The notes beneath the pieces are model-generated. The model did not search any database. It was not told the origin of the DNA and saw nothing but the letters and a program-made list of their open reading frames with translations. Shown here in pieces: positions 26,201 through 34,861 of a DNA stretch of 64,000 nt (position 1 is its first letter; every line of letters begins with the position of its first letter). A program made the translations under genes and the position numbers. Origin of the DNA: Pseudomonadota bacterium (GTDB taxonomy: Bacteria; Desulfobacterota; Syntrophorhabdia; Syntrophorhabdales; Syntrophorhabdaceae); contig JAPLKB010000061.1 of assembly GCA_026388275.1 (NCBI GenBank), positions 1 through 64,000 on the forward strand. Reading direction: 5' to 3'.

Positions 26201-27235
26201 TTAATTCTTTAAATATTCGTCTCTCAAGTAAAATGATACTTCTTTGAGCATTTTAAAAGCATTTTCTACAGTCGCCGTTCTATCGGGATTGAGCAGGTTG
26301 CATGTAGCCGGCGCAAGCAGGCTGTTTTCAATAATCATCTCCCTGTCGATCCCTTTTTTCTCCAGAATTTCCCACATATTCATAAGTCTATCAGATATGC
26401 TTTTCACATCCTCTTTTGAAAATTCCTCATAATAAGTCGGCACTATGCCCCAACTGATCAGATTACCTCTTTCCAGATATTCCTTAACTTTATCGTACGT
26501 TACAAAAATATCCCCGAAAGCATACGCATTGAATGACAATATCTCAATATTCAAAGAAAGTATAAAATCCCAGTCAGGTCTTCCGCACAGATGCAATCCG
26601 CGCGGCCCTTCTATGTTCTCAAAAAAATTGTTGACTTCTTTTTTGGCTCTCACATTTTCATATCCGCACATGGCATTGAATATAAATTCAAGACCAGGGT
26701 CATCCAACCACACAAAGGCATTCTCATTCCTCGTCTTCAGCTCTTTGTATTGCACATTTATCTTTTTTTTAATAAAAGAAAATACAAGGGTACGCATTTC
26801 ATCATTATAAACTATAGGTTTATCATTCTCATCAACTATTTTCAGCGCAAGGCTTACCGGACTTATCACCTGACCTCTGATGGATTTGTATGCAGCAAGG
26901 TCCTGAGATAAAAAATGCCGGTATACAAGCGAATTTCTATCCAAAATTCTAAAAAAATCAGGGTCATCTTCTTTCTCAAGATATGCCGGTATATCCTCCA
27001 TAAACTTATCCGTATCAACAAAAATCCTTAATCTTTCCTTATCCATTACAATTCCTGGAAAATTTTCCATGGCCTGTACATACATGTCTTCATAAAATGA
27101 GATTCTCGGCAACTGTGGCCAGAAAGGAACATCCACACCAAGTGCACATTTCAATGCAGCATCAATATCGATATGCGGCATAATCCCCATTGCAGTCGTT
27201 GACAACTCCCCTTTAAATCTCAACCTGTTATTCAC
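26201..27235 (-). CDS. UROD/MetE-like superfamily protein
   Basis: A 344-residue protein with the TIM-barrel features of the uroporphyrinogen decarboxylase/cobalamin-independent methionine synthase superfamily: GPRGLHLCGRPDWDFILSL (HxC zinc-type motif), SFNAYAFGDI, GIVPT and a terminal LAPATCNLL with the conserved Cys. His and two Cys could ligate zinc for methyl transfer from a corrinoid or other methyl donor, as in MtaA-type proteins. The exact substrate is unknown. Confidence 0.75.
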   Translation of the reverse strand: MNNRLRFKGELSTTAMGIMPHIDIDAALKCALGVDVPFWPQLPRISFYEDMYVQAMENFPGIVMDKERLRIFVDTDKFMEDIPAYLEKEDDPDFFRILDRNSLVYRHFLSQDLAAYKSIRGQVISPVSLALKIVDENDKPIVYNDEMRTLVFSFIKKKINVQYKELKTRNENAFVWLDDPGLEFIFNAMCGYENVRAKKEVNNFFENIEGPRGLHLCGRPDWDFILSLNIEILSFNAYAFGDIFVTYDKVKEYLERGNLISWGIVPTYYEEFSKEDVKSISDRLMNMWEILEKKGIDREMIIENSLLAPATCNLLNPDRTATVENAFKMLKEVSFYLRDEYLKN

Positions 27236-27540
27236 ATTTAATCCTTAACAGATGGGTAAACTGTTGTCAATTTTTATCTCCTGCTACCAGAGGGATTGCA
27301 GTTTCAATATAAAGCACACACTTTGGAAAACAATTACTCATATTAATTTCACAAATTCCTACATCAGATATTTCAATCAATATTTTCAATTAAGATAAGT
27401 ATGGGTGTCGGGCTGTCCCTGGCAACCGTTGCAAATGACATATCCGGGTTCAAATTTCGTGGCTGGCAACAAATAGACTTTTATGCGCGGAGAAAAAACT
27501 GGTTTATCAACGTTGATCGAATTCTGAAGATGGAGATTGT
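27236..27540. other. 305-bp spacer with a possible 47-codon reading frame
   Basis: On the plus strand 27401-27544 reads as a 47-residue frame (MGVGLSLATVANDISGFKFR...), opposite to its neighbours and without a ribosome binding site. It could be a gene remnant, but I do not recognise it. Nothing else is supported here. Confidence 0.3.
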
Positions 27541-28395
27541 TTAATCAGCAGTCGGGAGAAATGAATTATCTCCTTTATTGGACGTCCATTTCGGGAATAA
27601 TTCGGCAAAATTCAAGGGATCGTAGCTGGAATGTAGATAGATTTGGGGAAATTTCTTGTAAATCTTCTGTATGGTGTAAATTTTTCGTAATAACATCAAA
27701 ATATGTGTATCTCCTGACCAGATCACTTTAGAAAATTGATCCAGCGCTGCCTTTGTACAACAATTGGCAACAAAGCGGCAATCCATGTCAATGAATGTCT
27801 CTAACTCTGTTTTGCCACCTATCGCAAATTCCCGGCAAACAGAAACAATCTGTGCATACAGAGGTTCTTCTCTATAATCAAAAACTTTGCCACGCATTTT
27901 CAAGGCTTCAGAGAGCATATCGATCTGCTCCAGGTAGATCAACTGGTGCTTCCAGATTTTGTCTATCCATTCAACACCATGGTCTCGCCGGTTGTGATAT
28001 GTGTTTAAAAAGCTCTCGAAACCCCTTTTTTGCTCTTCATAGATTTCCAGCGATAACCTAATATCCAGGTTGTAAGCAACATCTTCTATGACCGCTAGAA
28101 AATCGCTAAGCTCTTGATACAGCATGGGCAGGTATTTCCGGTATTCCTGGTTCTGAATACGCTTGATAAAACCGATATAACTGAATATCTGGTTGATATG
28201 TGTGGAATGGATGTGACCGGGCTGCCGGAATATGCCTACATTTTGCATATTGGTCTTGCGGGGATCCTCGAAACGGAGGATATCCATGTCCCTTGGAATA
28301 TATGCCGAGAACATATTGGCGTCCAGAATATTTTCATACTGGCTTTTTTGTAGTGCCAATTTAATGGAATAAGGGTATCTGTCCGTTTCTTTCAT
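27541..28395 (-). CDS. hypothetical protein, possibly PIN-like at its C-terminus
   Basis: A 284-residue protein I cannot assign. The middle is helical and rich in aromatic and charged residues. The C-terminal part, FIDMDCRFVANCCTKAALDQF then VIWSGDTHILMLLRKI, has the spacing of an acidic PIN-like nuclease core (acidic residues then SGDxH), but the N-terminal half does not resemble such nucleases. No signal peptide or membrane segment. It stands alone between larger spacers. Confidence 0.6.
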   Translation of the reverse strand: MKETDRYPYSIKLALQKSQYENILDANMFSAYIPRDMDILRFEDPRKTNMQNVGIFRQPGHIHSTHINQIFSYIGFIKRIQNQEYRKYLPMLYQELSDFLAVIEDVAYNLDIRLSLEIYEEQKRGFESFLNTYHNRRDHGVEWIDKIWKHQLIYLEQIDMLSEALKMRGKVFDYREEPLYAQIVSVCREFAIGGKTELETFIDMDCRFVANCCTKAALDQFSKVIWSGDTHILMLLRKIYTIQKIYKKFPQIYLHSSYDPLNFAELFPKWTSNKGDNSFLPTAD

Positions 28396-28664
28396 TCAAG
28401 CCAATACTTCAGATATAAAGGAAAAGTATTGTAATGTCAAGGGAAATTGAACAGTTTGTCAAATAGATAAAAACAGGTACAGCCTTTTTTGCAGCAAATA
28501 AAAGCAATTCTTCAGTGGTAGTGGATGGTAGTTATATATTAACCTCTATACCCTACCCTATCTCGCTTTATCTACTTTTATACGTCCTATTTTTGCTCTA
28601 TGCCGGTTGTTCTAAAAAACATAGAGCAAATTTATTGGCCAAAATAACTACATTAAGCCCGGTG

Positions 28665-29384
28665 TTACTTTTCCTGAACCGCACCGGAAACAACTTTGAG
28701 CAAACTATCAGCCTGAGGATTCCTGGCTATTCTCCGGATGAGGATATCAGTAGGGGTGAGTTTCTTTTTGTGGTAATAGGCTTGATTCAATCCATTACGT
28801 ACCTTTACTACAGCCCCATCCACAGCAATGCCGCCAAACAACCCTTTTGAGCTGGCAAAGCTCACAATGTCGGCACTGAGGTTGGCTGTTGAAGCTGCTG
28901 CTCCCATACCGACAGGCCCTACGGCAACACCGACATCTGCTCCGAGTTTAGCGCTATTCCCAAGGAGAGCTGTGACACCCCGGTCGGTCATGGCAAGAAG
29001 TATCACTTCAGAGGCCTCACCACCTGCCTGAAGACCAAAACTTGCCTCACCAATTGTGTAAAAGGCAGGTCCTGCCCAGGTTCCAGATTTCCTGTCACGT
29101 ACTACGAAGACCCCACTGCCTCCGGAGACACCAAAAACAAAGGCACCTTTCAGGACCTGTGGGGCAATAAAGACACCCTTGGCATCCTTTATAAGATTGC
29201 GAAAACCTTCCATCTCCCGGGCATTAGAAAAGTTTTCCAGGGTCATCCGTGCCTTATCTACCAGTTGCGCGCTGTCCTTGGCATCATCGGCACACAACGG
29301 AGATGTCATTCCGGAAAAAGCTAAAAGCAGTGCTCCTATGAGCAAAACACTTTCGATCCAATAGCCACATTTTTTTGTCTTCAT
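28665..29384 (-). CDS. exported SYLF (Ysc84) domain protein
   Basis: A 239-residue protein with an N-terminal hydrophobic signal (VLLIGALLLAFSGMTSPLCA, cleavage or lipidation near the Cys) followed by a full SYLF domain: KDAKGVFIAPQVLKGAFVFG, GGSGVFVVRD, GPAFYTIGEASFGLQAGGE, and GADVGVAVGPVG. Domain members bind lipids. It is probably periplasmic or outer-membrane associated; no partner gene is evident. Confidence 0.85.
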   Translation of the reverse strand: MKTKKCGYWIESVLLIGALLLAFSGMTSPLCADDAKDSAQLVDKARMTLENFSNAREMEGFRNLIKDAKGVFIAPQVLKGAFVFGVSGGSGVFVVRDRKSGTWAGPAFYTIGEASFGLQAGGEASEVILLAMTDRGVTALLGNSAKLGADVGVAVGPVGMGAAASTANLSADIVSFASSKGLFGGIAVDGAVVKVRNGLNQAYYHKKKLTPTDILIRRIARNPQADSLLKVVSGAVQEK

Positions 29385-29867
29385 ATTCTCTCCTTTGTCT
29401 CCAGCTTTCGAGCTGAAGATGTATTTTTACCTCAGTAAGCTCTTCAATCAGGTTCTCTATGTTAATTCTTCTGTTGTATTGCTCAATACCTCATAATCGA
29501 TGAAAAGGCCAAATCCCGTGATGACACATCTTCTCATGATATGCTTTTTCTGTATACCTGCACATGGGATATCATTTATTTTACTATACAAAAAATGTTT
29601 CCGCATTCCACATACGTGTAGTTGGGATATCCTTCAATATTTCAATAACTATCTGGCACTGATTGGAAATTAAATGATAGGTACATTGGTAAATCATCGC
29701 TCTCCCTGTTAAAACAGTGAATAATTGTCAGTAAATATCGAATAGCTAAAAACCTTAACAATCCTGCGCTGTGCTTACCTTTTCAATCAGAAATATTTAT
29801 TTGTATACTTTATTTTCCGTATTTTGCCTGATTATTACAAGTAATTTCATACCTGCCCCAGCTCATT
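29385..29867. other. 480-bp spacer between the SYLF gene and the toxin-antitoxin pair
   Basis: No gene is supported. It contains the left copy (29626-29644) of a 19-bp inverted repeat whose partner lies beyond the antitoxin gene. The remainder is AT-rich and unremarkable. Confidence 0.5.
29626..29644 (+). repeat. 19-bp inverted repeat, left copy, flanking toxin-antitoxin genes
   Basis: GATATCCTTCAATATTTCA, identical to the reverse complement of 30454-30472. The two copies enclose 809 bp with the RelE-type pair. Confidence 0.75.
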
Positions 29868-30131
29868 TTATAGGTATACTTCTCTTCTATGGCCGATACG
29901 GATGATTAGTATGACGAGTTCTTTCTCTTTCTCCTCATAGATAACCCTGTAATTCCCAATGCGAAGTCTGTAATAATCTTCATTTGCACCGGCAAGTATT
30001 ATTATATTGTTTTTCAGAATCTCCGGGTTTTCAGCAAGGATAAGCAACTTTTCTTTGATGATTTTTTGATGAGGCAGGTCAATCTTTTTTAAATCATGGA
30101 GTGCTCTGCCGAGGAATTTAAGCTCGTACAC
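29868..30131 (-). CDS. RelE/ParE-type toxin
   Basis: A type II toxin of about 87 residues: YELKFLGRALHDLKKI at the start, RLRIGNYRVIYEEKEKELVILIIRIGHRREVY at the end, the standard RelE/ParE core with basic residues that in RelE members cleave ribosome-bound mRNA. I prefer GTG at 30131, 5 bp after the antitoxin stop and next to AAAAGGAG. The frame is also open to a TTG at 30158 inside the antitoxin gene. Antitoxin precedes toxin, as usual for this type. Confidence 0.85.
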   Translation of the reverse strand: MYELKFLGRALHDLKKIDLPHQKIIKEKLLILAENPEILKNNIIILAGANEDYYRLRIGNYRVIYEEKEKELVILIIRIGHRREVYL

Positions 30132-30136
30132 TCCTT

Positions 30137-30382
30137 TTAAACCCCAATTTCTTTCCAAACTTCTTTTGCGTCTATTATCGTGTCTCGCCCTTCTTTAAGG
30201 TCCTTCATTCTTTTTTGCACAAGTTTGAGATCAAGAAAATCAAAGTAAACAGCAAGCGCTTTTTCTATTACAGAACTTTTCTTTTCACCGAGTTCATTTG
30301 CGATTGAATCCAATTCCAGAGAAATATCCTCGTCAAGGGTAATATTATGTCTTATCTGCATACAGCACCTTTCAGCATACAC
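30137..30382 (-). CDS. ribbon-helix-helix-type antitoxin
   Basis: An 81-residue (or 74 from the second Met) partner of the RelE-type toxin. The N-terminus, IRHNITLDEDISLELDSIANELGEKKSSVIEKAL, has the strand-helix-helix pattern of CopG/RHH antitoxins, and the charged C-terminal tail (MKDLKEGRDTIIDAKEVW) would wrap the toxin. It likely represses its own promoter. Confidence 0.82.
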   Translation of the reverse strand: MYAERCCMQIRHNITLDEDISLELDSIANELGEKKSSVIEKALAVYFDFLDLKLVQKRMKDLKEGRDTIIDAKEVWKEIGV

Positions 30383-30453
30383 AAATTATACACATATATT
30401 GTACCAAGTCAAATATAAAACAAAATTCAAGTGGATATCGGCAATTGATTGAC

Positions 30454-30472
30454 TGAAATATTGAAGGATATC
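30454..30472 (-). repeat. 19-bp inverted repeat, right copy
   Basis: TGAAATATTGAAGGATATC, the exact reverse complement of 29626-29644. It lies 72 bp upstream of the antitoxin start, so it may also overlap the promoter region. Confidence 0.75.
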
Positions 30473-30487
30473 AACTATCTAACAACA

Positions 30488-31009
30488 TCACGCCATATTT
30501 ATAACTAATTTTTCAAAACGTTCTTTTTGGGCTTTGCATATAGGACAGACTTCCGGTGGAAATTCCCTTGCGCAGAGGTAGCCGCATACCGCGCATCTCC
30601 AGATCGCATAGGAGAGCCGGGTAGTACCTGTTTCAAGGAGCCGTCTCTTTTTAATCCTTTCTTCTTTGGGTGGTCTTCTCTCCGGAATAGGGTTCAACGG
30701 TCTCTTACCATCCGCTATTTCTCTGGTCACATAGAGAGCACAGTAACAGGCACCATGCTCGTTCAAGTCGACATCTCTGTAATTACAAGGGCATATGATA
30801 TCAAGATCATCTTCCTTTTTTTCATCGGCCAACCTGCAAGGGCACGAGGGATAACCATATCTTCTCTTATTAATAATAAGACCCATGATCAGGGCTTTTG
30901 TAAATTCCTTGTCCGGGTTCAGAATGTATCCTTTTGACTCTGCGTCTTTTGATAATGCATCAAAGGACACATCTACGTCATGTAAGTCCACTGTGTCTTT
31001 ATTAATCAT
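30488..31009 (-). CDS. ferredoxin:thioredoxin reductase catalytic domain fused to rubredoxin-like domain
   Basis: A 173-residue fusion. Residues about 50-100 hold the FTR catalytic-subunit pattern YGYPSCPCRLA, IICPCNYRD, GACYCALYV, whose cysteines bind a [4Fe-4S] cluster and form the redox-active disulphide. Residues about 138-168 form a rubredoxin-like iron knuckle pair, WRCAVCGYLC then CPICKAQKERFEKL. The rubredoxin could pass single electrons to the FTR cluster in place of ferredoxin. It overlaps the glutaredoxin gene by 4 bp (ATGA), so the two are translationally coupled. Confidence 0.88.
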   Translation of the reverse strand: MINKDTVDLHDVDVSFDALSKDAESKGYILNPDKEFTKALIMGLIINKRRYGYPSCPCRLADEKKEDDLDIICPCNYRDVDLNEHGACYCALYVTREIADGKRPLNPIPERRPPKEERIKKRRLLETGTTRLSYAIWRCAVCGYLCAREFPPEVCPICKAQKERFEKLVINMA

Positions 31010-31287
31010 ATTCCTATGCCTTCCTTTATCTTTTCGACATCATAACCAATGACGCATGCTTCATTATTGATTACAAGGGAAGGAAAAGAACATTTCGGGT
31101 TCCAGTGTTTCAGATCCTCCAACATTTTTTCCCTTTCTTCTCCTTCAAGAATGTCCATATCAACATAGTCATATTGTACTCCGATTTCGTTAAGGAAAGC
31201 CTTTGTCTTTTTGCACCATATGCATGTGCTTAATGTATAAAGAACCAGATTTCCTTTGTCGCTGCCGCTGATATGTGTCGTTGCCAT
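31006..31287 (-). CDS. glutaredoxin-like protein
   Basis: A 93-residue thioredoxin-fold protein with the active site CIWCKK, a cis-Pro in FPSLVIN and a short C-terminal helix (GYDVEKIKEGIG). The Trp-containing dithiol site and the overlapping FTR-rubredoxin gene suggest it is the thiol partner of that reductase, a compact ferredoxin- or rubredoxin-driven disulphide system. Partnership is inferred from coupling. Confidence 0.87.
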   Translation of the reverse strand: MATTHISGSDKGNLVLYTLSTCIWCKKTKAFLNEIGVQYDYVDMDILEGEEREKMLEDLKHWNPKCSFPSLVINNEACVIGYDVEKIKEGIGI

Positions 31288-31368
31288 AGATAATTCTCCT
31301 TCATATCTGATTTAATTACCGGGCTGTAAAGATTTGCCGATAAATCAGGCTCTCGTGAATTTCCAGCG

Positions 31369-32853
31369 TTATGAGCAAACCTTTTTCGCTACTTTACGAA
31401 AATGCTGCCCGTAAATCATCAAAGTTATAGCCTCGGAAAAAGATTTTCTATAGAATATCAAAGCTTTTATGAAAAGTCTCCAGTAATACACCTGGGTTAT
31501 GCCATTTCCAAGAATCCCGATATACAGCATGGATTTCAGAAGAGCCTTGACCCCACCCTTCCCTATCTTTCTTTTCCCGTAAGGAACATGATATTTCAGG
31601 AATTGACATATTCTCTGATAATAAGGTCCGGGGCTGTATATGGTTTTAATGATCCTTTGATAACCTTCAATAAGCTTTGCTCTGTCCATTCTGGAAATAA
31701 AGTTTATACTGCCATCCGTGTTATCCCCTGAAGCAATCAGATCGAGACGATTCTCTTCTTTCAGCCTCTGCCATAATCTCGTATTAGGCAAAGCATTCAA
31801 TAACCCAACCATAGCCGTTACTACACCGCTCTCCTGGATAAATTTGATTTGTCTTGAAAAAATACTCTCATCGTCATTATCGAATCCGACTATGTAGCCG
31901 CCAAGGACTTCGATGCCTGATGCTTGAAGTTTTTTAATAGCCGCTGTCATGTCACGCTTGCAGTTCTGATTTTTTGAACACTCTCTTAAGCTCTCCTCGT
32001 TCGGGGTTTCCAGCCCGATAAAAACCTGTCTGAATCCGGCTTCAACCATGAGACGAACCAGTATTTCATCATCGGCAATATTTATTGAAGTTTCGGTAAG
32101 GAAATCAAAGGGATAATCATGTTTTTTCAACCATTCAATTACATGGGGCAACAATTCTTTAATGGCATTTTTGTTGCCGATAAAATTATCGTCAACAATA
32201 AAAATGCTGCTGCGCCACCCCCTGTCATAAAGGGCCTGAAGCTCATTCAGGAACTGTTCTATACTCTTCAATCTTGGTTTGTGGCCATACATTGAGGTAA
32301 TGTCGCAAAAATCGCAATCAAAGGGGCACCCTCTTGAAAACTGAATCATAATAGAGGCATAATCCTTTATGTTTATTAAATCCCAGCGTGGAATTGGCGT
32401 CATGGATAAAGAAGGAAAAACAGAAGACCTATAAACTTTGCCGGGATTGCCTTCCTTGAGATCTCTAAAAAAATCCGGCAAGGTCATTTCAGCCTCGTTC
32501 AGCATAATATGATCTATAAGCGGCAGGTATTCTTCGGTTGTCCCGTTAAAAAGAGGACCTCCTGCAACAACTTTTTTCCCCAGACGAAGGCATTCCTGCA
32601 GGATTTTAGAAACAGATTCTTTTTGAATCAGCATGGCGCTTATAAAAACATAATCAGCCCATTGAAGATCTTTTTCCATAAGTTCGTGAATGTTGAGATC
32701 AGCCAGACGAATCTCCCAGTCATCAGGGAAAAAAGCAGCAATAGTCAACAATCCCAGCGGTGGGAAAGCAGCTTTCTTGGAGATGTACTTTAATGCATAT
32801 TTAAAGCTCCAGAAGGTATCAGGATATTTTGGGTATATAAGAAGTGCTTTCAT
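31369..32853 (-). CDS. B12-binding domain radical SAM protein
   Basis: A 494-residue enzyme with an N-terminal cobalamin-binding Rossmann region (LIYPKYPDTFWSFKYALKYI, LADLNIHELMEKDL), the radical SAM motif CPFDCDFCDITSMYG around residue 178, and a C-terminal DUF4070-type region (YQRIIKTIYSPGPYYQRI). Members of this class methylate or rearrange unactivated carbons; hopanoid methylases belong to a related group. It stands alone, so the substrate is not clear from context. Confidence 0.87.
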   Translation of the reverse strand: MKALLIYPKYPDTFWSFKYALKYISKKAAFPPLGLLTIAAFFPDDWEIRLADLNIHELMEKDLQWADYVFISAMLIQKESVSKILQECLRLGKKVVAGGPLFNGTTEEYLPLIDHIMLNEAEMTLPDFFRDLKEGNPGKVYRSSVFPSLSMTPIPRWDLINIKDYASIMIQFSRGCPFDCDFCDITSMYGHKPRLKSIEQFLNELQALYDRGWRSSIFIVDDNFIGNKNAIKELLPHVIEWLKKHDYPFDFLTETSINIADDEILVRLMVEAGFRQVFIGLETPNEESLRECSKNQNCKRDMTAAIKKLQASGIEVLGGYIVGFDNDDESIFSRQIKFIQESGVVTAMVGLLNALPNTRLWQRLKEENRLDLIASGDNTDGSINFISRMDRAKLIEGYQRIIKTIYSPGPYYQRICQFLKYHVPYGKRKIGKGGVKALLKSMLYIGILGNGITQVYYWRLFIKALIFYRKSFSEAITLMIYGQHFRKVAKKVCS

Positions 32854-33303
32854 AGTTTTTTATAATGTCTGGACCGTCCCTTTCGGTCAATGGTTAAATA
32901 TTGGTTTTTGCCGTTTTCTGATCTTCTACAAATGTATATTGGAATAACAAAATCGTTTCTTGAATCCCTTCAATTATTTTCTAATGCAATTATTCTCTAT
33001 TAAGAACCCTAGTCGATGCAGACACTTGGTATATCCGCATTTTTACCATTATTTATATTTCATTCTATGCTTTAAATGATTCATTCTCAATAGATTTTTT
33101 TTGTTTCAAGTTAACCTTGTGATAAACATGAAAGTGTCTGCTCTAATTATAACAGATATATATAAATAGTTGTAAATTTTAAATACCTCCAGAAAGACTT
33201 AAATTTTGCTCCACTCCACTCGCCTTCTCTGATTGCGTAACTCCGGTAATAGTGGTATAATATTATTAGTTAAAACTCCATCAAAGAATTGAAGGGGTGA
33301 ACA
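32854..33303. other. 450-bp spacer with promoter and a 10-bp inverted repeat
   Basis: No gene seen. GCAGACACTT at 33018-33027 and AAGTGTCTGC at 33132-33141 form a perfect 10-bp inverted repeat around an AT-rich core of about 100 bp. A promoter for the next gene is listed separately. Confidence 0.5.
33233..33261 (+). promoter_or_regulatory. sigma70-type promoter
   Basis: TTGCGT (33233-33238), 17-base spacer ending in TGG, and TATAAT (33256-33261), about 40 bp before the exported-protein gene at 33304. Pattern-based call. Confidence 0.55.
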
Positions 33304-33675
33304 ATGAAAAAATATATATTATTAATTATATTTTTATTTCTGCTACTATCCCTTGCCCTCCCTGCCGAAAGCAGATATTATGGCGGTCATCATCATTACG
33401 GGCATCATGGATGGTATGGTCAACGAGTTTTTTTCGGAACATCGCTCATAATACCATGGTATTTTCCTGTTACGTATCCTGTATATGTCAACTCCCAGCC
33501 GGTTGTTAATAATGCTCCTGCGCCAAATCAGGCATATGCATATCCGGATCCAGAATTTATCGCAAAGTATAAAAAAAGTGAGAACCCTCCAGGCGAATGG
33601 GTTACTATTCCCGGCCAATGGGTAAACGGCACCTGGGTTCCTCCACACAAGGCACAGGTTTCGGTAAATCCTTAA
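33304..33675 (+). CDS. small exported His/Tyr-rich protein
   Basis: A 123-residue protein with a Sec signal peptide (YILLIIFLFLLLSLALPAES) and a mature region beginning YYGGHHHYGHHGWYG, followed by a Pro-rich segment and a Trp/Pro-rich end (GEWVTIPGQWVNGTWVPP) that resembles the YXWVPGHW-type repeats of small periplasmic proteins. GAAGGGGTG precedes the ATG. The His cluster could bind metal; the function is unknown. Confidence 0.75.
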   Translation: MKKYILLIIFLFLLLSLALPAESRYYGGHHHYGHHGWYGQRVFFGTSLIIPWYFPVTYPVYVNSQPVVNNAPAPNQAYAYPDPEFIAKYKKSENPPGEWVTIPGQWVNGTWVPPHKAQVSVNP

Positions 33676-33685
33676 CATCTCTTTA

Positions 33686-34006
33686 ATGAAAATTATAAGT
33701 GTGAAAACATTCATATTATCTTTTATAATTCTTTGTTTGACCTTTTCGGGTGCCATAGCAGACTCTTTTCGATGCCCTAACGGAGACATTGCTTCAACAG
33801 GCGACAGAATCGGCGAGGTTGCAATAAAATGTGGGAACCCGACTTATAAATCCCATCGGATAATAGAAGGCGGATCATATAAGGGATTTACAACCATTGA
33901 GATAGAAGAATGGACTTACAACATGGGTCCACGTGATTTTGTATATACCTTAATATTTAGAAACGGTATTCTCTCCAGTGTAGAATCGGGCGACTACGGC
34001 AATTGA
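33686..34006 (+). CDS. DUF2845-type exported protein
   Basis: A 106-residue secreted protein: signal peptide (FILSFIILCLTFSGAIA), then DSFRCPNGDIASTGDRIGEVAIKCGNP with two cysteines that may form a disulphide, and EIEEWTYNMGPRDFVYTLIFRNG. This matches the DUF2845 (SmpA/OmlA-like small fold) pattern. It follows the previous small exported gene by 10 bp, so the two are probably co-transcribed. Confidence 0.8.
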   Translation: MKIISVKTFILSFIILCLTFSGAIADSFRCPNGDIASTGDRIGEVAIKCGNPTYKSHRIIEGGSYKGFTTIEIEEWTYNMGPRDFVYTLIFRNGILSSVESGDYGN

Positions 34007-34008
34007 TA

Positions 34009-34782
34009 TTAATAAACAATACATTTATTCCTGCATTCGGCTGTCTTATTTCCCGTGCACTCAGCTTTTATCCCTACCATATGGCATAATAAGAGATCAT
34101 ATTTTAAAGGATCATCGGGGGAAAACTCCTTCAGTACCTCAGTTATCTCCTTTGCTGCCCTGTATGTAGGTGTTTTACACCCCGTCCAACCGAGACATTT
34201 ACTGATCTTGAATATATGTGTATCAAGGGGAATAATCAGGTTTTTCTTATCGATAAAATCCCATAAACCCGAGTCTACTTCATCTTTCCTGACCATCCAT
34301 CGAAAATAAAGGTTCCACCTCTTCAACGGATTCGATTTTAACGGTTTCGGGAAAAAAAATGTAAGTTCATTATTATTTTCGAAATAATGCTCCCTCGCTT
34401 TCCACAGTGTTTCTCTTGTGTTACCTTTATAGAAGTGTCTGATCATATTCCCAATACTGCCGAATTCATCGATGATCCTTTTCAAAACATTGAACAGGTC
34501 AATGATGTCTTTATCTTTCTGGAACCGATAATACAAACCGTCAAACCCAGAAAAATCACCCTTCTTTATAAATGTTAGCAAATTGATTCCCATATGCTCG
34601 AAAATGCTTGTAAGAAATCTCTTGAAAATATCTATTTTTCCATAGGCAAACTGGGAGGCAAGAAAACCTGCAATCTCCTTATCTATGACGTTTTCGTATC
34701 TGTGCATAAATTCTACAGGATCATTGTTGATGAGTCCTCGCAGGCACTCTCTTTCTTGTTTATATATTTCTTCCAGATTAAT
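34009..34782 (-). CDS. TIGR02757 family (DUF2400) protein
   Basis: About 258 residues. The frame from ATG 34707 begins MHRYENVIDKEIAGFLASQFAYG, but family members carry a preceding segment (LYxxY...DPVEFxHRY). That segment is present in the same frame: LEEIYKQERECLRGLI then NNDPVEF. No ATG, GTG or TTG precedes it before the stop at 34798-34800; ATT 34782, with GGGAG upstream, or CTG 34776 are the possible starts. C-terminal cysteines (CTGNKTAEC, CLGWTGC) are typical of this helical, DNA-glycosylase-like family of unknown function. Confidence 0.8.
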   Translation of the reverse strand: MNLEEIYKQERECLRGLINNDPVEFMHRYENVIDKEIAGFLASQFAYGKIDIFKRFLTSIFEHMGINLLTFIKKGDFSGFDGLYYRFQKDKDIIDLFNVLKRIIDEFGSIGNMIRHFYKGNTRETLWKAREHYFENNNELTFFFPKPLKSNPLKRWNLYFRWMVRKDEVDSGLWDFIDKKNLIIPLDTHIFKISKCLGWTGCKTPTYRAAKEITEVLKEFSPDDPLKYDLLLCHMVGIKAECTGNKTAECRNKCIVY

Positions 34783-34861
34783 TTGCCATCTCCCTGTTTA
34801 TATTTCACGGTTCACAATAAAAGTATTTGAAAAAACAAAATAATTATCATAAACAGATTGT

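Noticed and set aside
28515-28850. 111-codon plus-strand frame overlapping the SYLF gene 3' end
   Set aside because: Most of it is antisense to the SYLF gene; the remainder has no recognisable sequence.
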